Shown: piece after piece, positions 12,797-25,474 of the stretch | Layout of the letters: each line of letters starts with the position of its first letter | Numbering within the stretch: position 1 is the first letter of the stretch | From: Isoetes taiwanensis | Lineage: Eukaryota > Streptophyta > Lycopodiopsida > Isoetales > Isoetaceae | Direction: 5' to 3' | NCBI GenBank assembly: GCA_021234155.1 | Contig: JAJEKV010000008.1 | Location: 12,480,962 to 12,544,961, forward strand | DNA: 64,000 bases | The notes under the pieces: generated by a model | What the model was told of the DNA's origin: nothing | The model's database searches: none | The model's input: the letters and a program-made list of their open reading frames with translations, nothing else | Program-made: the position numbers and the translations under genes

Positions 12797-13320
12797 ATGG
12801 CCCAGGAAAGTTGGAGATTGGGTATGGATGAGACTGGATGCCAGCCTCCGGAAGGACCCGTTCTATGTGCAAAGAACTGTGGCTTTTTTGGGAGTAAAAG
12901 CACCATGAATATGTGTTCTAAATGCTACCGAGATCATGTTTTGGAGCATGCAAGGGAAATTCCTGAACGGCCTGAATCGCAGAGGGCTTTAAAGCTTGGA
13001 GAACCTAGTGTCCCTTTCTTGCCGAAAGAAACCAGCGAAGCCACATCAATTTGTACGTCTGGAAGCAGCTCTGAGGATGCAAATGTTTCTGCATCTGTGG
13101 CAGGTTCTCAGGAGCACCAAAAAGCCTTCTAATCGTTGCTTTTCGTGCAGAAAGCGGGTTGGGCTTACTGGGTTCAAGTGTCGCTGTGGCAACGTTTTCT
13201 GCTCCATGCATCGCTACTCGGATAAGCATGATTGCTCTGTTGATTACAAGACTTTGGGCCGTGATGCAATAGCTAAAAGCTAACCCTGTCGTTGCTGCCA
13301 ATAAGATAGACAAAATTTAG
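12797..13320 (+). CDS. A20/AN1 zinc-finger stress-associated protein (two single-base shifts)
   Basis: The start ATG at 12797 sits in ACCATGG. The first frame gives the A20 finger [21 protein letters not shown] (Cys ligands all present) at about residues 22-43. A linker rich in Ser, Pro and Glu follows. The C-terminal AN1 finger reads [20 protein letters not shown], then [19 protein letters not shown], with the full Cys/His set. The AN1 part lies one frame on: the A-run at 13119-13123 has one base too many. A second extra base in the A-run at 13275-13278 hides the usual tail ([12 protein letters not shown], stop 13318-13320). Read through, the product would be about 173 residues, the usual size of the family. 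Such proteins act in abiotic-stress signalling and bind ubiquitin through A20. Perfect conservation outside two homopolymers argues for sequence error rather than a pseudogene. Confidence 0.92.
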
Positions 13321-16300
13321 CATGATACAGGGCTTTAGATTGCAAAATTTATCTTGTTTTGATGACGCAGTGAAGCACTTCATGGTGGACCACGAATTTT
13401 AGCCTGCGGGTTTGAAGTAGTTTTCTTAATTTCTTCAGAGGACACCGGGACGGCAAGAATTGGTACTGACAGTGTTTTGCTCTTAAGTTGTTGCGGACAA
13501 TTCTCTGCTAACCAGAAGATCATGTTGATAAGTCACTCTCTTGTGGAACTTGGTTCTTGTGAAGTAGATTTCTTTGTTTCATCAGAGGGGGATGGCAAGA
13601 ATTCGTACTGACACCCTTTTGGTCTTTATATAGTTGTGGACAAATTCTTGCTGAATAGGAAGATCATTTTGTTAATATACTGTACACTTTGGTTCTTGTA
13701 CTCTGTGCTTCTTTGATCTGTTTTGTGAACTTGTTTTGTAATAGTTAAATTGAAGTTATACTTAAACCAAATTGGATTATTCTGCATGCTTGACATAGAT
13801 TTGCATGTATTTCATCTGTTAGTATATTATGCATATTCAGCATCATTGTCATAGATTTGCATGCACTTCTTCCTTTCTGGCTTGCTGCTGGACTTATATG
13901 TGAGTCTGAAAATAGGCTAGAACATGTGTGCAGTTCTAGTGCAAGGAAATTTGATGTATTCTTCTGTAATTTGCTACTGGAGTTATAAAGGCTAATTTGG
14001 AGTTATAATTTGCCTTCTGAACAAAGCTCCTGGCTGAGTGCACAAGAATAATGCACTCAGCACCAGGCAACTTGATATGGATCATCATGTTCATATAAGG
14101 GATGCATATGCTTTTATGCAAAAGAACACTGTAACTATGCCATGCATTTTCAGCCACGCTATGCAGTTTTAGCATCTGGGAAATTAGGGTTTGGTCTGAA
14201 TCCGTGTTGTGTGCTTTGGATACCTTTGCCATTTTTTTTGTGCAGTATGATATTTTCTTGTACAGTTTTACGTTCTCAATCTGCAGCTAGAGATGTTCTA
14301 TTGGCTAGGTTTATGTGCAGCTTGATTTGCTTTGATTGCTGTTATCGTAATGTTAGTGAACTCATCTACTTAAAAATAGCTATTTCAGTTGACTGATTTT
14401 GTTTTGATTTGAGGCGAGTCTAATTAGGAGTGAATTGAGTGTCCTATAATTTTTTTATTTCTTGTGTCTTTATTGGCAACTTGTGTCTTTATTTCTTGTG
14501 TCCTTAAATAAATTACAGATCTTTATTTCATGGGTTTATTATGGGTTCGTTTTTAGCGTCTAATATGAACCATTGGTCTTCAGCATATCCCCAGCATGAT
14601 ACCAAATCAACGGCTCACATCTTTTTCCCCAAAAAAGGCTCTGCCACTTTCTAAGGTCGATTTCCAACATTACCATTCATTGAATTCGACCAAATAAAAA
14701 CCCAATGGTAGCCGCCAGAGTTCAAGCTAACTGCCGGGGATTCGCTGGCATGGGCTGGTATGGTCGGAAGATGGAGGAAAGCGGATAGAGCGGGGAAAGC
14801 TCCAAGATGGGTTGGTTCCAAGATGAGCGGATGCCGATGCACAAGCGTAAAGAAGCAAGCAGGCAAGCATGGCAATAATCGTGATGGTGATTTTGGTTCT
14901 GGCCTACCCTGCATTTAATCGTAATGCTCTACCCTGCATGCAAACAACCAAATTCAAAAACGCAAAACATTTGTAAGAGCATGTTACTATTTGATGGCCT
15001 GCCATCATCGACCATTTGTAAGAGCATTTGATGAAGAAATCTAGAAATCGATGGGATCCATCAACGGGGCCTTGGATCTTCTTGGGCACCTCCGATTTCA
15101 GGCATTTGCTGCCTCCGCTACAACCATGGCCGCCCTATTAAACAACCTACGCTGCTCCCCACACTCCCTGCCTCACCGCAAGAAGCTTTGCAATCCCTAT
15201 TCTAAACCAAGAAGCTTTCTTTGATGCCTACCAATGCCTTCCACAATGCCTACCAATGCTCGCATGCCTTTCGCATTTGCATCTCCCTATTCGACTCCAA
15301 GAACCGGCCATGCTCTCCACGCACAATCAACCCACGCTGCGCTAAACATAGATAGTGGGCGTGAAGACTTATCCACGTCCTAGAAATCCGAGCTCCTAAC
15401 AATAGCGAAAAAAAAAAAAAAAAAAAACATCCAAAATCACTAAATGCAATTAAGCTGCTCAAACATGCCAAAATATACCCTTTTTCATACAATACGACAT
15501 TAAAATCATAGTCCTAACCCTTTTTCATACAATCTAAACTGATTCCCAAATACCAAACTAAAATCGCAGAAGTTTATTGGCAACTTGTTATGTTTTCTTT
15601 CCTATATATATGATTACTAGAAAAAAAAAAAAAAATTTAGCCTTCTTTTTTTAGGCTTTTTTTTTTGCAAAACTGGGATTTCTCTTCCGGCCAAGCTAAA
15701 CGCTTTACTCTGCGCTATTGCACCAATAAAGCCCAACCCGGCACTGTAAAGAGAAGCTTGATACAACAGGCAACGCAGAGAAAAAATCCCAGGTACGTTG
15801 CTATAGATAATTGTTTGGATGGATTTTTTTGCTATAGATAATTGCCACGAAACCTGTGTTAAACGGCCCTGGATTGTTTATCGTCCCAAACTATGTTCAC
15901 TTGCGCTGATTATTAAGTTCGTCGTGAGTTTGGGGACTGGAAAAGAAACAATCTACAGTGTTCTTAAGTTTGATATGCCAACAGGCTACTTCGTGAATAG
16001 GGTTTAATCAAAAATCGTGACACAGATGGAGTTTGGGCTATTAGTAGGCATCCTCGAGCTACCCATGTCAAGAATCGAATTTGGCTCTGTCGACTGTTTC
16101 TTAGCTATGGCCTTCTTTAATTTCGCGCTACCACTGTGGTGTGGCTATGCCCAGAACAGGGAATTTAAGAAAAAAATATTATGAATATGAGGACTGTGAA
16201 AGAGTTCAACTATGGCTTTCGTTATGCTCGGAATAGGGGATTTAAGAAAAGAAAATTTTGAGTATATGAGGGTTGTGGAAGAGTCCAATATTTCAAAATT

Positions 16301-16827
16301 TATGTGCTAGAGAATCAATTTGAATCTAATTCCCTAGCACGTATTCATCTGGCTGTATATAACTCAGACACAATCCGCTCGCTTTAGTTAGCCTTGGCCT
16401 ATGAATTTTGAGTGTCCAGGTCCTAAAGATGTACTCTGCGAAAATTGGTGTTGATTCTAACCATTTCTTTGATTTTTCTACGTTTGAGAGGGCCCAATTA
16501 TTTGTATTTTGTGTTCTTAGATGCAAAAAAATTGGCAAGCGAGATCAAATTTGGACGTTGCCAACATTTAAAATTCGGACTTATCTGACATTTTGATCTT
16601 TCAAGGCATAAAATAGTCTTCTTAATCAAACTCCATACATCCTCTTGCCCTCGGGGCAGACCCCTGTTTCCAACAGCGTTATCATAGAGAAAAGCAGAAA
16701 GAAAGAAGGAAAATTATGAGGATTTGATTAGGGAAGCTATGGGAGCTTAAATTTGTGAGCCCCTACACAATGACACAAGAGTACTAAATCTGTCTGTCTT
16801 ATTCCTAGAACGACACAAGGGTCTTTT
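13321..16827. other. no gene recognised
   Basis: The first part (to about 13750) is probably the 3' UTR and downstream flank of the A20/AN1 gene. It contains two diverged copies of a roughly 170-bp segment around TTTCTTAATTTCTTCAGAGG (13420) and TTTCTTTGTTTCATCAGAGG (13570). The rest has short motif-less ORFs and an A-run near 15410-15428. Confidence 0.45.
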
Positions 16828-17042
16828 TCAAAGCATATAGCTTTGCATGGATGGAGGTATAGAGGTCATGGAAGCATATGAGGCAGTTCTGTGAGGGACC
16901 CTTACAGCCATATCTATGTTCTCTGGTAGACCCCTGTGCCTTCCCAGCAGCATCACCGGAACCATCAGCAGTTTAGATTCAACACCAAATTTTGCTAATA
17001 AACTCCATGGCACATCGGGCATGACTTGCCCGAATTATTCAG
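16828..17042 (-). pseudogene. HKT transporter last-exon fragment
   Basis: Read on the minus strand from 17042, the sequence gives LNNSGKSC, then (after a one-base shift in CCC) DVPWSLLAKFGVESKLLM, then VPVMLLGRHRGLPENIDMA. This aligns with the C-terminus of the HKT at 60.7 kb (LNSQGSSC, DVPFSLSGMLGVAGKL, VMILGKQRDLPDNTDAA). Homology begins right after an AG (17044-17043), as expected for a 3' splice site, so this looks like the last exon of an intron-containing HKT. No upstream HKT exons were seen in the next kilobase. It is probably a solitary relic, though far-off exons cannot be excluded. Confidence 0.7.
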
Positions 17043-17839
17043 CTTTCTCTCTTTGTTATCATCATATATAAATCTCCCATGCAATAGCTTAAGCAATGAA
17101 ATCTTACGATAGCCTCAAATATAGTTAAATATGGAGAAATTCAGCCCATCATTTCGAACCTTCCTGTGTTCACATAAACCGGATCAAGAACACCGGCCGC
17201 ATAAACGAGATATCTTTGAATCACGAGCAAGGAGCACATCCTGCGATGATGTAAGGAATGTAGGAAGTCACCTTTCCTTTTTGTACTTTTAGAAATGCAT
17301 TAGGATTACTCGATATAAGCTGGAATGTGCCAAAGTACCTACACTATAAAAGCCACCTTTACACGAACAGTTTTTCTGGCATATGGCATGGCATTCAGAA
17401 ATGTCTTTCACCTGCAATGATATAGTGTATGCTCTGGGTTTTTTCTTTGTGAAAAGGCTCTATATTCCCCTTGACTCTAGTGTTACGCCTAGATATATAG
17501 GATGGATACATTAACATACCGACAACAATGGCTACATATTACCAACTCGCTCCTTTTCTCTTGGGGTTACGTTTCAAGTTTTCCGATTATTGGAGGTTCA
17601 TTTTTGTTTAGTCTGCAGTAAAATGGATCCTCTAAATCAAACATAAAAGTGTTTAGTCTCCATGTGCCCTTAGAAGAACTAGAGGACTTGGCTGAAGATT
17701 CAAGGGCCTCCTCAAACATATAGGTGTTATACTTTAAGTATGCCCTTAGAATTAGAGGACTTGTTTCAAGATCTAGGGACCTTTGCAATATTCATGGCTT
17801 GGTGGCTGAAGTTCATTCACTTGCAAACAACTTGCATAA

Positions 17840-18420
17840 CTTTTAGAGACCTGTAATCTTCTGAAAAAGAGGTGAATTATGGGTATTGCGAATCAAATTG
17901 CCAATATTCGTAGAGAATGTGCAAGATCTCGGGAGAGCACAGCTTGGAAACAGGATTTGGGGCAGATTTGGGACAACAACAGTAGTTAGCGTGCTTGAAA
18001 AAGAGGTGAATAATTGGGTTTTGAATTGGATTGCATAGCCATGAAGAATGTGCAAGGTTTCCCTGAAAAGAAGGTGAATGGCTGGGTGTTGTGAATCAAA
18101 TTGTCATAATCATGAAGCATGTGCAAAATCCCAATACATGGCTATGAAAAAGAGGTGAATTTGTTGGGTATTATAAATCGGATTGCCTTGCCGTGAAGAA
18201 TGTGCAATATTCCAATACAAGGCTATGTGCAAGTTTTGGAAATAGGGCTATGAAGTACTAGAGGTAGGGCTATGAAGTATTGAATTGTTGTTAGATTGAT
18301 TCAAATATGGATCCCAATACACGGCTATGTGCAAGATTTGGAAATGGCTATGAAGTACTCGAGGTAGGGCTATGAAGTATTGGATTTATTGCTAGATTGA
18401 TTAAAATTTGGTCTTTTATT
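17840..18420. repeat. degenerate tandem repeats (GAAGAATGTGCAAG and GGGCTATGAAGTA units)
   Basis: AAAAAGAGGTGAAT...TGGGT...AAT(C/T)(A/G)(A/G)ATTG...GAA(G/T)(A/C)ATGTGCAA recurs about every 65-120 bases from 17870 to 18210. A second unit containing GGCTATGTGCAAG, GGAAAT and GGGCTATGAAGTATTG(A/G)ATT is duplicated between 18220 and 18410. No coding capacity is evident. Confidence 0.65.
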
Positions 18421-18532
18421 TCAAACTTTATTGTGTCTTCAAATAAGCAAATAAATCTAAGGAATAAATCTTACAAGAAATTTGCCACGAACATTTCTAT
18501 TGTCCAATACGTTGCAAAAGACATTTGGTATT

Positions 18533-18713
18533 CAGTCGAAAGGATCACAGTTATAAACTTGCAAAAGTTGGACTAACTATATCTAAGCTTGGACAGTCGA
18601 AAGGATCACAGTTCTAAACTTGCAAAAGTTGGACTATGTCTAAGCTTGGACAGTCGAAAGGATCACAGTTCTAAACCTGCAAAAGTTGGACTAACTATGT
18701 CTAAGCTTGGACA
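18533..18713 (+). repeat. tandem repeat, three units of about 60 bp
   Basis: The unit begins CAGTCGAAAGGATCACAGTT and continues with CTAAACTTGCAAAAGTTGGA and CTAAGCTTGGA. Starts are at 18533, 18594 and 18651. The copies are nearly identical, so the amplification is recent. Confidence 0.9.
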
Positions 18714-21700
18714 ATTCTAAACTCCAATATTTATCGAAATCAATGACTTTGTAGAATTTGAGCTCCACAATCTATGGTAGGAAGGAAAAACTAGCAAGAG
18801 GAATGGTAGGAACTTTCAATGGAGAATTTCTTGAAGCATTTGTACCTAAATCTTGATAATGCAAAGGGTGCTAAATGGTGTAAAAACTTACACCTCACTA
18901 TTCCCTTTATTTGATGCTTTTCGGACCCCTAATAACAAATTATGCCAAGGTTGTACATATGATCTCATGGCTTGAACATTTTTGGAATCGTGAAATATAT
19001 TTTGGCGGAGAAAACAGAAACCCTTTGTAATTCAACCCAGGTAGCTAACATTCGAGCATAATAAGCAGCGATCTTTGTCTCCCATAGCTTTAGACGCAAC
19101 TTATATTTTTATTTTTCAATTTTCTACTACAATCATACAATCAAATTCAGCTAAGCCATGTCTAGTTAATCCTAAATGATGGGCTTCAACAATAAATCTA
19201 GGAGACAATAACTTATTTACGGTAATATAACTCGAGCATATCAAGATAAAAAGATGATGTAGATTCGCAGACCCACCTTGATCTTGCTATAAAAGGGCAT
19301 CTTGATCTATAAAGCTGGAGCCAATATAACTTGAGCATGGCAAAGATAAAAGGATGATATAGATTTAGCGGGCCCCGGTCCCGCCGCTTAAAAGGGCATC
19401 TTCATCCATAAAATGTACCAAGCCGAGAGTTTTGTGGGCAAATATCTTCAAAATTAAACTTGTCGCCTTGGAAAATAATCATCAAGCAATAGCTCACTGC
19501 GGGTGTAATTCCATTGTAAAGAGAAACTAGAATGCCCCTCCATCACCGCTCAACCTTCTTGATCCCCAAAACAACCGCATCTTGGAGAGCACCTCTAGGG
19601 CCATTATTTTCAAACTTAATAAAGGTCTCATATCCAAGGGACGATCCGGCAAAGATTATAAGCTCGCGGATAATCTTGACCCATCCACGCAAATTAAATC
19701 AGCTAGAAACCGCAATCTCTTTGAGGTGCCTCACATGTAAATCTTTAGGTATTCACATGTAGTTCATCCGAGACGGCGGTTTGATCGCCCGAGCCGTTAG
19801 CCCCCGAACCGGCTGGAGCAATTTACACCTGAAAGTGTCTCCAACGGTTTGACGTCCGGCAAAAAACTTGCCGTGACATGTGAGGCGCCCCTTACCTGAT
19901 GGACCCGGGATAAAAGATATGCCCCATTTTATTTTAAACCATGCCAATCATCGCTAGAAACGGGCCTCCAATACATGTTTTATCTCCAAAGAAATTGAGC
20001 GGCTACTCATTGTAGCAACTTTCAAGAACTAGTTGAAGCTTTCGGGAGCAAAGTTGTCGCTACCATCGTTGCGACTTTCAAAGAGCAAAGCTCTATGCTC
20101 ATTGTTCTTGACTTTTCGGGAGCCGAGCTTTCAAATTAGGGGCATGCGAAAGCGTAATTAAAAGAGGGTTCCTTCAATCTATCGGGGAATAACTGGTCCT
20201 AGGGACATGTCGTTGTCTGATCAAATAAGGAAAAATGAAGGAAGGATTCAGGTATGAACTTTTTCTCCCAAAAAGAGTACTCAAACCCATACAGATCTCA
20301 AAATAGCTCGCTTCGCGGATCGGAGCTTTTTCTTGGCCATGGCTACATCTTATAAAACCATGCAAGGGATCTGAAAACAAAATGAAGGGATCATTGCGAC
20401 AATAAAATAGCAAGAAAGAAGCAATTGGAATTCATCCGGAAGATCGTGAAAAGAAGACGCCATTCGATTAATTATTTGAGCAAAGACAAAGGGATCCACC
20501 CACCATATTTGGTGTTCACATTGCAACAAAAGAAATAGAAATCATTTGCAAAGTGGGTTCGATTCATGGAGATAAGAACATTGAGTCTGCGTTTAATGAT
20601 CTCTAATTAGACAAACAACTCCAGTCTCTTTGCTTGTCACGAATTTCCCCACACCAAAAGCATGTGAAGCAGTCCGTGATCGCTACATGGCTCATGGCCT
20701 GATTGAAGGAAACAATGCAAGCAACCCCGGCTTCAAATTGGAGGTGAAAACCGAAGCCGCATTTTAAAGATTGACAAAAGAAAAAATTGAGAGAAAATCC
20801 ATGCCTCCCATAACTAACCCGGAATGCCGATCTGATTTGTGGAGCAAAGGGTTAGGGCACCTCAAGATAAGCCGAGTCACAAGAAAATCTCTTCTCGAGG
20901 AATTTTGTTTTGCCATAGTTGGCTATGGCTATGTCGGTGGCCTTCTCTAAAACAAACCGACAATACAAAATTGTTTTTAATTCGATGGACAAGTAGAGAT
21001 GAGTGCCTCGGACGTTGAAGAATATGCCAAAAAAATCATCCTAATAACAATTATATATGTTCAAAAAAGCTGTCCCCCTCCCCTCCCTTTTTTTGAGGGA
21101 TCGGAATATATTAATTGAAACTCACCAATTACATAGATATATCACACACTTACACAACATATTTGATTATGTAGAGATAACCACTCAGCTATGAAGTTGA
21201 ACTTTTTACGGAAGAGTGATAAGCGAGTCTTTTTGTTTCAAAGATGGGCTTGGGAAGCCCTAATTTCCTCCTCAAGTGCTACAAGATCTTAGATTCAAAG
21301 CAACTTTTTTCCTAATTTGCCATGATGATGGTACATGTCATTTTTTCTAAAAGCTCCTTTTCTGAGAGAGAAGTCTCAAATACTTCCTTCAATTTTTCCC
21401 ATATTGAATGTAGTTCCCAACAATGCATGAGATTCATGCCCGCACATTGGGCAGCTCCGTGAGACGTCAGGATTGAACTTGCTCACTAATACGTTGACCT
21501 TGGTTGTTGTGTGGAACATTTGCCATAGTAGTGTGGATACTTTTGGTGGCAAGTGGCCCTTGTAGACCCATTTTCATACTTGAGTGACTTGGTCATCTTC
21601 TAATGTTACCTCCCATTGGGAAGGAAGGCTCATCATTTCATTCATATGCAGAAACTTGTATGCCTTTGAGCCAACATGTCTTTTGTCAAGATTTTCATGG

Positions 21701-22679
21701 GAAAGGCAGAAAGCACCTACATCTATAAAATCAAAAGGTGGTATATGTACAGTAACATTTTCCAAACGCGTTTATCTTGCACTCAAGTTAAACTCGCTTT
21801 GAAAATGAATCCAAAGAGCGTTGTACGCCACAATCCATCTGCTTCGAGTTCTTTTATTCACCATCGAAAAAGGTGGCAGGCGACCTTTGTTGGTTTCCAC
21901 TTGCAGCCACCACACAGGCATAGTTACGGAGGTACAATTATTGATGTCCAAGTGCCGTAGAACTTTAACTATCTCCCAAGCTTTTAACAATCCTCTAAGA
22001 AATGGCATTACCTAACGAGGGTCTCGGTTTATAAAAAGGGCCCAAGGCGGATCTCGCATTATGAGAAGGCTTTTACAAGACGGTCTGACAATGAATTAGT
22101 GATTGTTTTAGAAGCTCAAGGCCTAGAGACTTTGAGTCCTATTTGAAACATTTTCCACATGAACTTGCAAAGCGAGATCTTACTATGCGACTTAAAGTCA
22201 CACATTCACGGGTTAAAACATGTTTGGGGGCATTTTTTTGCGCCCAATAAAGCACCCACTAAGCACTAGTGCTGAAAAATTTACTTATTTTTATCTTTTT
22301 TTTTTTTTTTTTCTCAGAACTCTATGAGGCTGAAAATTTGTATTCCACACGTAATATTGATGTGTGTTTCAAGGAAAAATATTAAAAATAAAAAGAAAAA
22401 TATTTTTCAAAAATACAAAGAAAATGTCTCAAGAAAGTACCCAACAAGCACCATGTGTATTTGACATAAAAAGTGTCCCCACCTCTATGCTTTAACCCTC
22501 ATACTCCTCCACTTGATTTAGATCTCAAGCATTTCTCCAAGCTACTTTGATATTTGCTCCTTCCCCATTTCACCCCGGACAAAATTTTGACTATTTTTAT
22601 AACTTTGCTAGCTTTGATTTAGGAGTCAACAACACCGATGTAGCATAAATATGAGTACTGCTTAGCACTGACTTAGCTA
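18714..22679. other. no gene recognised
   Basis: Short ORFs without motifs on both strands. A paired segment near 19200-19400 repeats ATAACT(C/T)GAGCAT...AAGATAAAA(A/G)GATGAT(G/A)TAGATT. A T-run lies at about 22290-22312. I could not identify a gene or intact transposon. Confidence 0.45.
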
Positions 22680-24340
22680 TGACTATCCTTCTTGCCATGG
22701 AGAGCTTACTGACCTTCCACCAGTCAAATGTTTCTCTAAACTAAGCAAGAACTCATCCCATATATTCGAGAATGAGGTGCACACTCCGATTGGAACACCC
22801 AACAACATCGAAGAAGGCCCAACCGGCATTATGGCCCAAGGAAAAGCGTTAACCTGAGCAGGAAGTGGCTCATGATCTAATGGCCATATGGCTGCACATT
22901 TGTTCCAATTGAGAAAACGACCTGATGCTATAGAGAAAGAGTTCAATAACTGTTTCGCATTGTAGAGATTATCTTCTGAGGCATCTAAAAAAAGAAAGTA
23001 TCATCAACATATTGGTTACATATTTGTTACGAGCCATCTGTCATCCGCAGCCTTGTTATAACCCTATCTTCCACTGCTGCGTAGCACTTGAAATAGTTCT
23101 TCTGCAACGATGTCCAAAAGGAAAGGCACCAGGGGGCATCCTTGTCTAATGCCCTTGCTTACATAAAAAATAAGAGAGGTCTCTCTAAAAACTAACACAG
23201 ATGCATGTGATGACTTCAACAATTTTGCAACAATGCTGATAAATTCTTATCCACAACCAAAAGCGAGCAACATCATTTCTAGAAAGGACCAACTTATACT
23301 GTTATATGCCTTTTTAAAGTCAAGCTTTAGATAAAGCGACTTTTGATGTGTCTTTTCTTGCCCAATGTATGTCTTCAAAAGAAACCGCTATATTGTTGAA
23401 AATACATCTGCCTGAAATAAATCCCGACTGAACTCTAGATATATGTTCCGTCAAGATAGGTTTTATTTTTTTCGCACATCCTTTTGCTATAATTTTTTAG
23501 AAGGTCGCCAACAAAGAAATAGGTCTCCAGTCCCTATAGATTTTGGGTTCCTTAACCTTTGGGATTAAGGTAATATATCCATGTTTAATTTGTTTGTCCA
23601 ACTTATCCGCTTGTAAAAGTCCCGATAATCTCTATACACAAGATTGTATCCATTCCCTCGAAGAATTCGCTAGAATGCCATCTATACCCCGGGCATTTAT
23701 TTTTTGGCCAAAGAGTAGAAGGCCTCACGATATCATCAATGGATAGCAGTTGTCCGAGTTGTTCCCTTTGCATTGCAGATACTTTAGATACAACCTTTGA
23801 AAGAATTAACTCCTCAAAACAAACTTGAAAGTTTATATTCTTCTTCTTAAAAAAAGCTTCAAAGTGTTTAAAAATAGCCTCCTTCACCTATTGTGGGTTC
23901 TGAATGATGGATCCATCCTCCACCTATAATGAGGACAATGTGGCTGATTGTTTCCTCTGCCTTGCAACCTTAAAAAAGAAACTTGTACATTTGTCACTTT
24001 CCTTGATCCACGTCAATCCTGTTTTGACCTTGACTTATTGAATTTTGACTAGTTCTAGTTTCTTAATTTCGTCTAGAGCTTTTTTTTTTCCTTTTCGCTC
24101 GAGCTAGCACCATTTCTTCTAAGTTTTGTCAATTCTCTGTATAGTGAATTCAGCACAACATTTTCTTCAGCCATCTTATTAGGATCCCAAGTTTTAGCAA
24201 ATTTCATAACTGTTTCTAGAGACGCAATCATTGCTTCCATTTTCCCTTTATTTCTACTAGCTGCAATCCAAATCTGCTTACACTGATCTTAAAGGAGAGC
24301 TTCGAAAACTGTCCTTAATTCAAATATTTGTCTCCTAGCG
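22680..24340 (-). mobile_element. L1-type LINE reverse transcriptase, 5'-truncated and broken
   Basis: Reading from high to low coordinates, fragments give the endonuclease-RT linker (WIKESDKCTSFFFKVARQRK near 23960-24020), KVVSKVSAM and the K-P-G block near 23690, YLKLDFKKAYNSISWSFLE (23280-23345), KGIRQGCPLVPFLLDIVAEE (about 23100-23160), QYVDDTFFFL with the catalytic DD (about 22995-23020), and SGRFLNWNKC with LLGVPIG (22780-22925). This is the order of RT motifs in plant L1 elements. Frame changes and stops separate the blocks, so the copy is dead. No endonuclease is seen upstream of 24340 and no poly-A tail was seen below 22680. Confidence 0.85.
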
Positions 24341-24361
24341 TGGGTCCGAGCTTACTCCCAG

Positions 24362-24387
24362 TTTTCTCGGATAGCGAGTCGAGAACA
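24362..24387. repeat. degenerate palindrome of the copy-1 family
   Basis: TTCTCG, a short divergent centre, then GCGAGTCGAGAAC. The right arm matches the family found at 25.1 and 28.1-28.8 kb; the left arm is damaged. It is the outermost copy on this side. Confidence 0.5.
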
Positions 24388-24869
24388 AGAACAATAGAAC
24401 TCAAACAAAGGAAATTCATTACAGATTGAAACCAAAGTTCTAGTTGAAAAAGAATTTTTATTAATAAATTGAATAGGTACAATGTATTTTACATCGGACG
24501 CAGAGACCATGGCGGTCTTGCTGTCACTACAGTTACATCGTCGTGGTACGGTGGTCCACCTTAGAGGATTAACTTGCAGGGCTTCTTCATGCCATCTGTA
24601 AGCCTTGGGGGCAACCTGAAGAGGTGCCTCTGGAGCCAACGGCTGACCTGTCCACCTGACTTCTCCACCCTCCTCCCGCAGCTCTTCATCGAATATGCTC
24701 CTTCCCCAACCTCCGTGGATGTTATGCAATGCTTGCAAGATGCTTTGAGCTTTATGGACTATCTCAAATTTCTTCCCCTCTTCTTTATCCCGAGTGTGTG
24801 CATAGCGTCTGCACTCACGAGCAACCTTATCCCAAAGGCCGGGTAAGAGTGTAGCGTGAGCGGGATCTG

Positions 24870-24985
24870 TGCCAGAACAGTATCTCTGCCGCCTTGAGCG
24901 GGATCTGTGCCGCCTGGAGCGGTCTCTCTGAGGCCTAAACGGGATCTGTGCTGGTGCGGGATCTGTGCCTGAACCACCTGGAGCA
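24870..24985. repeat. short repeats of GCGGGATCTGTGCC
   Basis: GAGCGGGATCTGTGCC-like units occur four times with variable spacers (GCCTGGAGCGG or CTGAACC). They generate the Arg/Gly-rich ORFs seen here. Not interpreted as coding. Confidence 0.5.
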
Positions 24986-25097
24986 AGGAGAGTCTATGAT
25001 TAACAATTACGGTGCCATTAGTCAAAACGAAGAAAAGAATGGTGAATTCAAAATACATTCATTTCATGTAACTACATCTAATCACGTGGCAAGTAGT

Positions 25098-25371
25098 GCC
25101 TTTCTCGACTCGCGAGTCGAGAAAGGCCCGAAAAAGTCAAAGTACAACCATTTTCATTAGAATATGGCTGCATCCAATCACACACGGAAGCATACAAATG
25201 GTCTCGTCAATGAGACAAGCAATGCCTTTCTCGACTCGCGAGTCGAGAAAGGCCCAGGAAAACCAATGTACAACCATTATAGAATATGACTGCATCCAGT
25301 CACACAAACAAACATACACATAGTTTCATCAATAGGACAAGCATGCCTTTCTCGACTCGCGAGTCGAGAAA
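25098..25371. repeat. tandem 125-bp repeats, each with a long perfect palindrome
   Basis: Three units of about 125 bp lie 100-380 bases past the stop codon of the multidomain gene, probably in its 3' UTR. Each contains the palindrome whose left arm is GCCTTTCTCGACTCG followed by its exact reverse complement: 30 bases at 25098-25127 and 25224-25253. The third copy keeps a perfect 24-base core at 25348-25371. The spacers share (A/T)GACTGCATCCAATCACAC-like and GACAAGCA(A)TG blocks but have drifted, while the palindromes are nearly invariant. Confidence 0.92.
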
Positions 25372-25474
25372 GCCAGCGAAAACTCAATGTACAAGTATAT
25401 TCATTACAAAATATAGTACATTTCTTCATGTTTCTTTACAAAATTTACACAACTCGACTATCTGAAAGCAGAGG

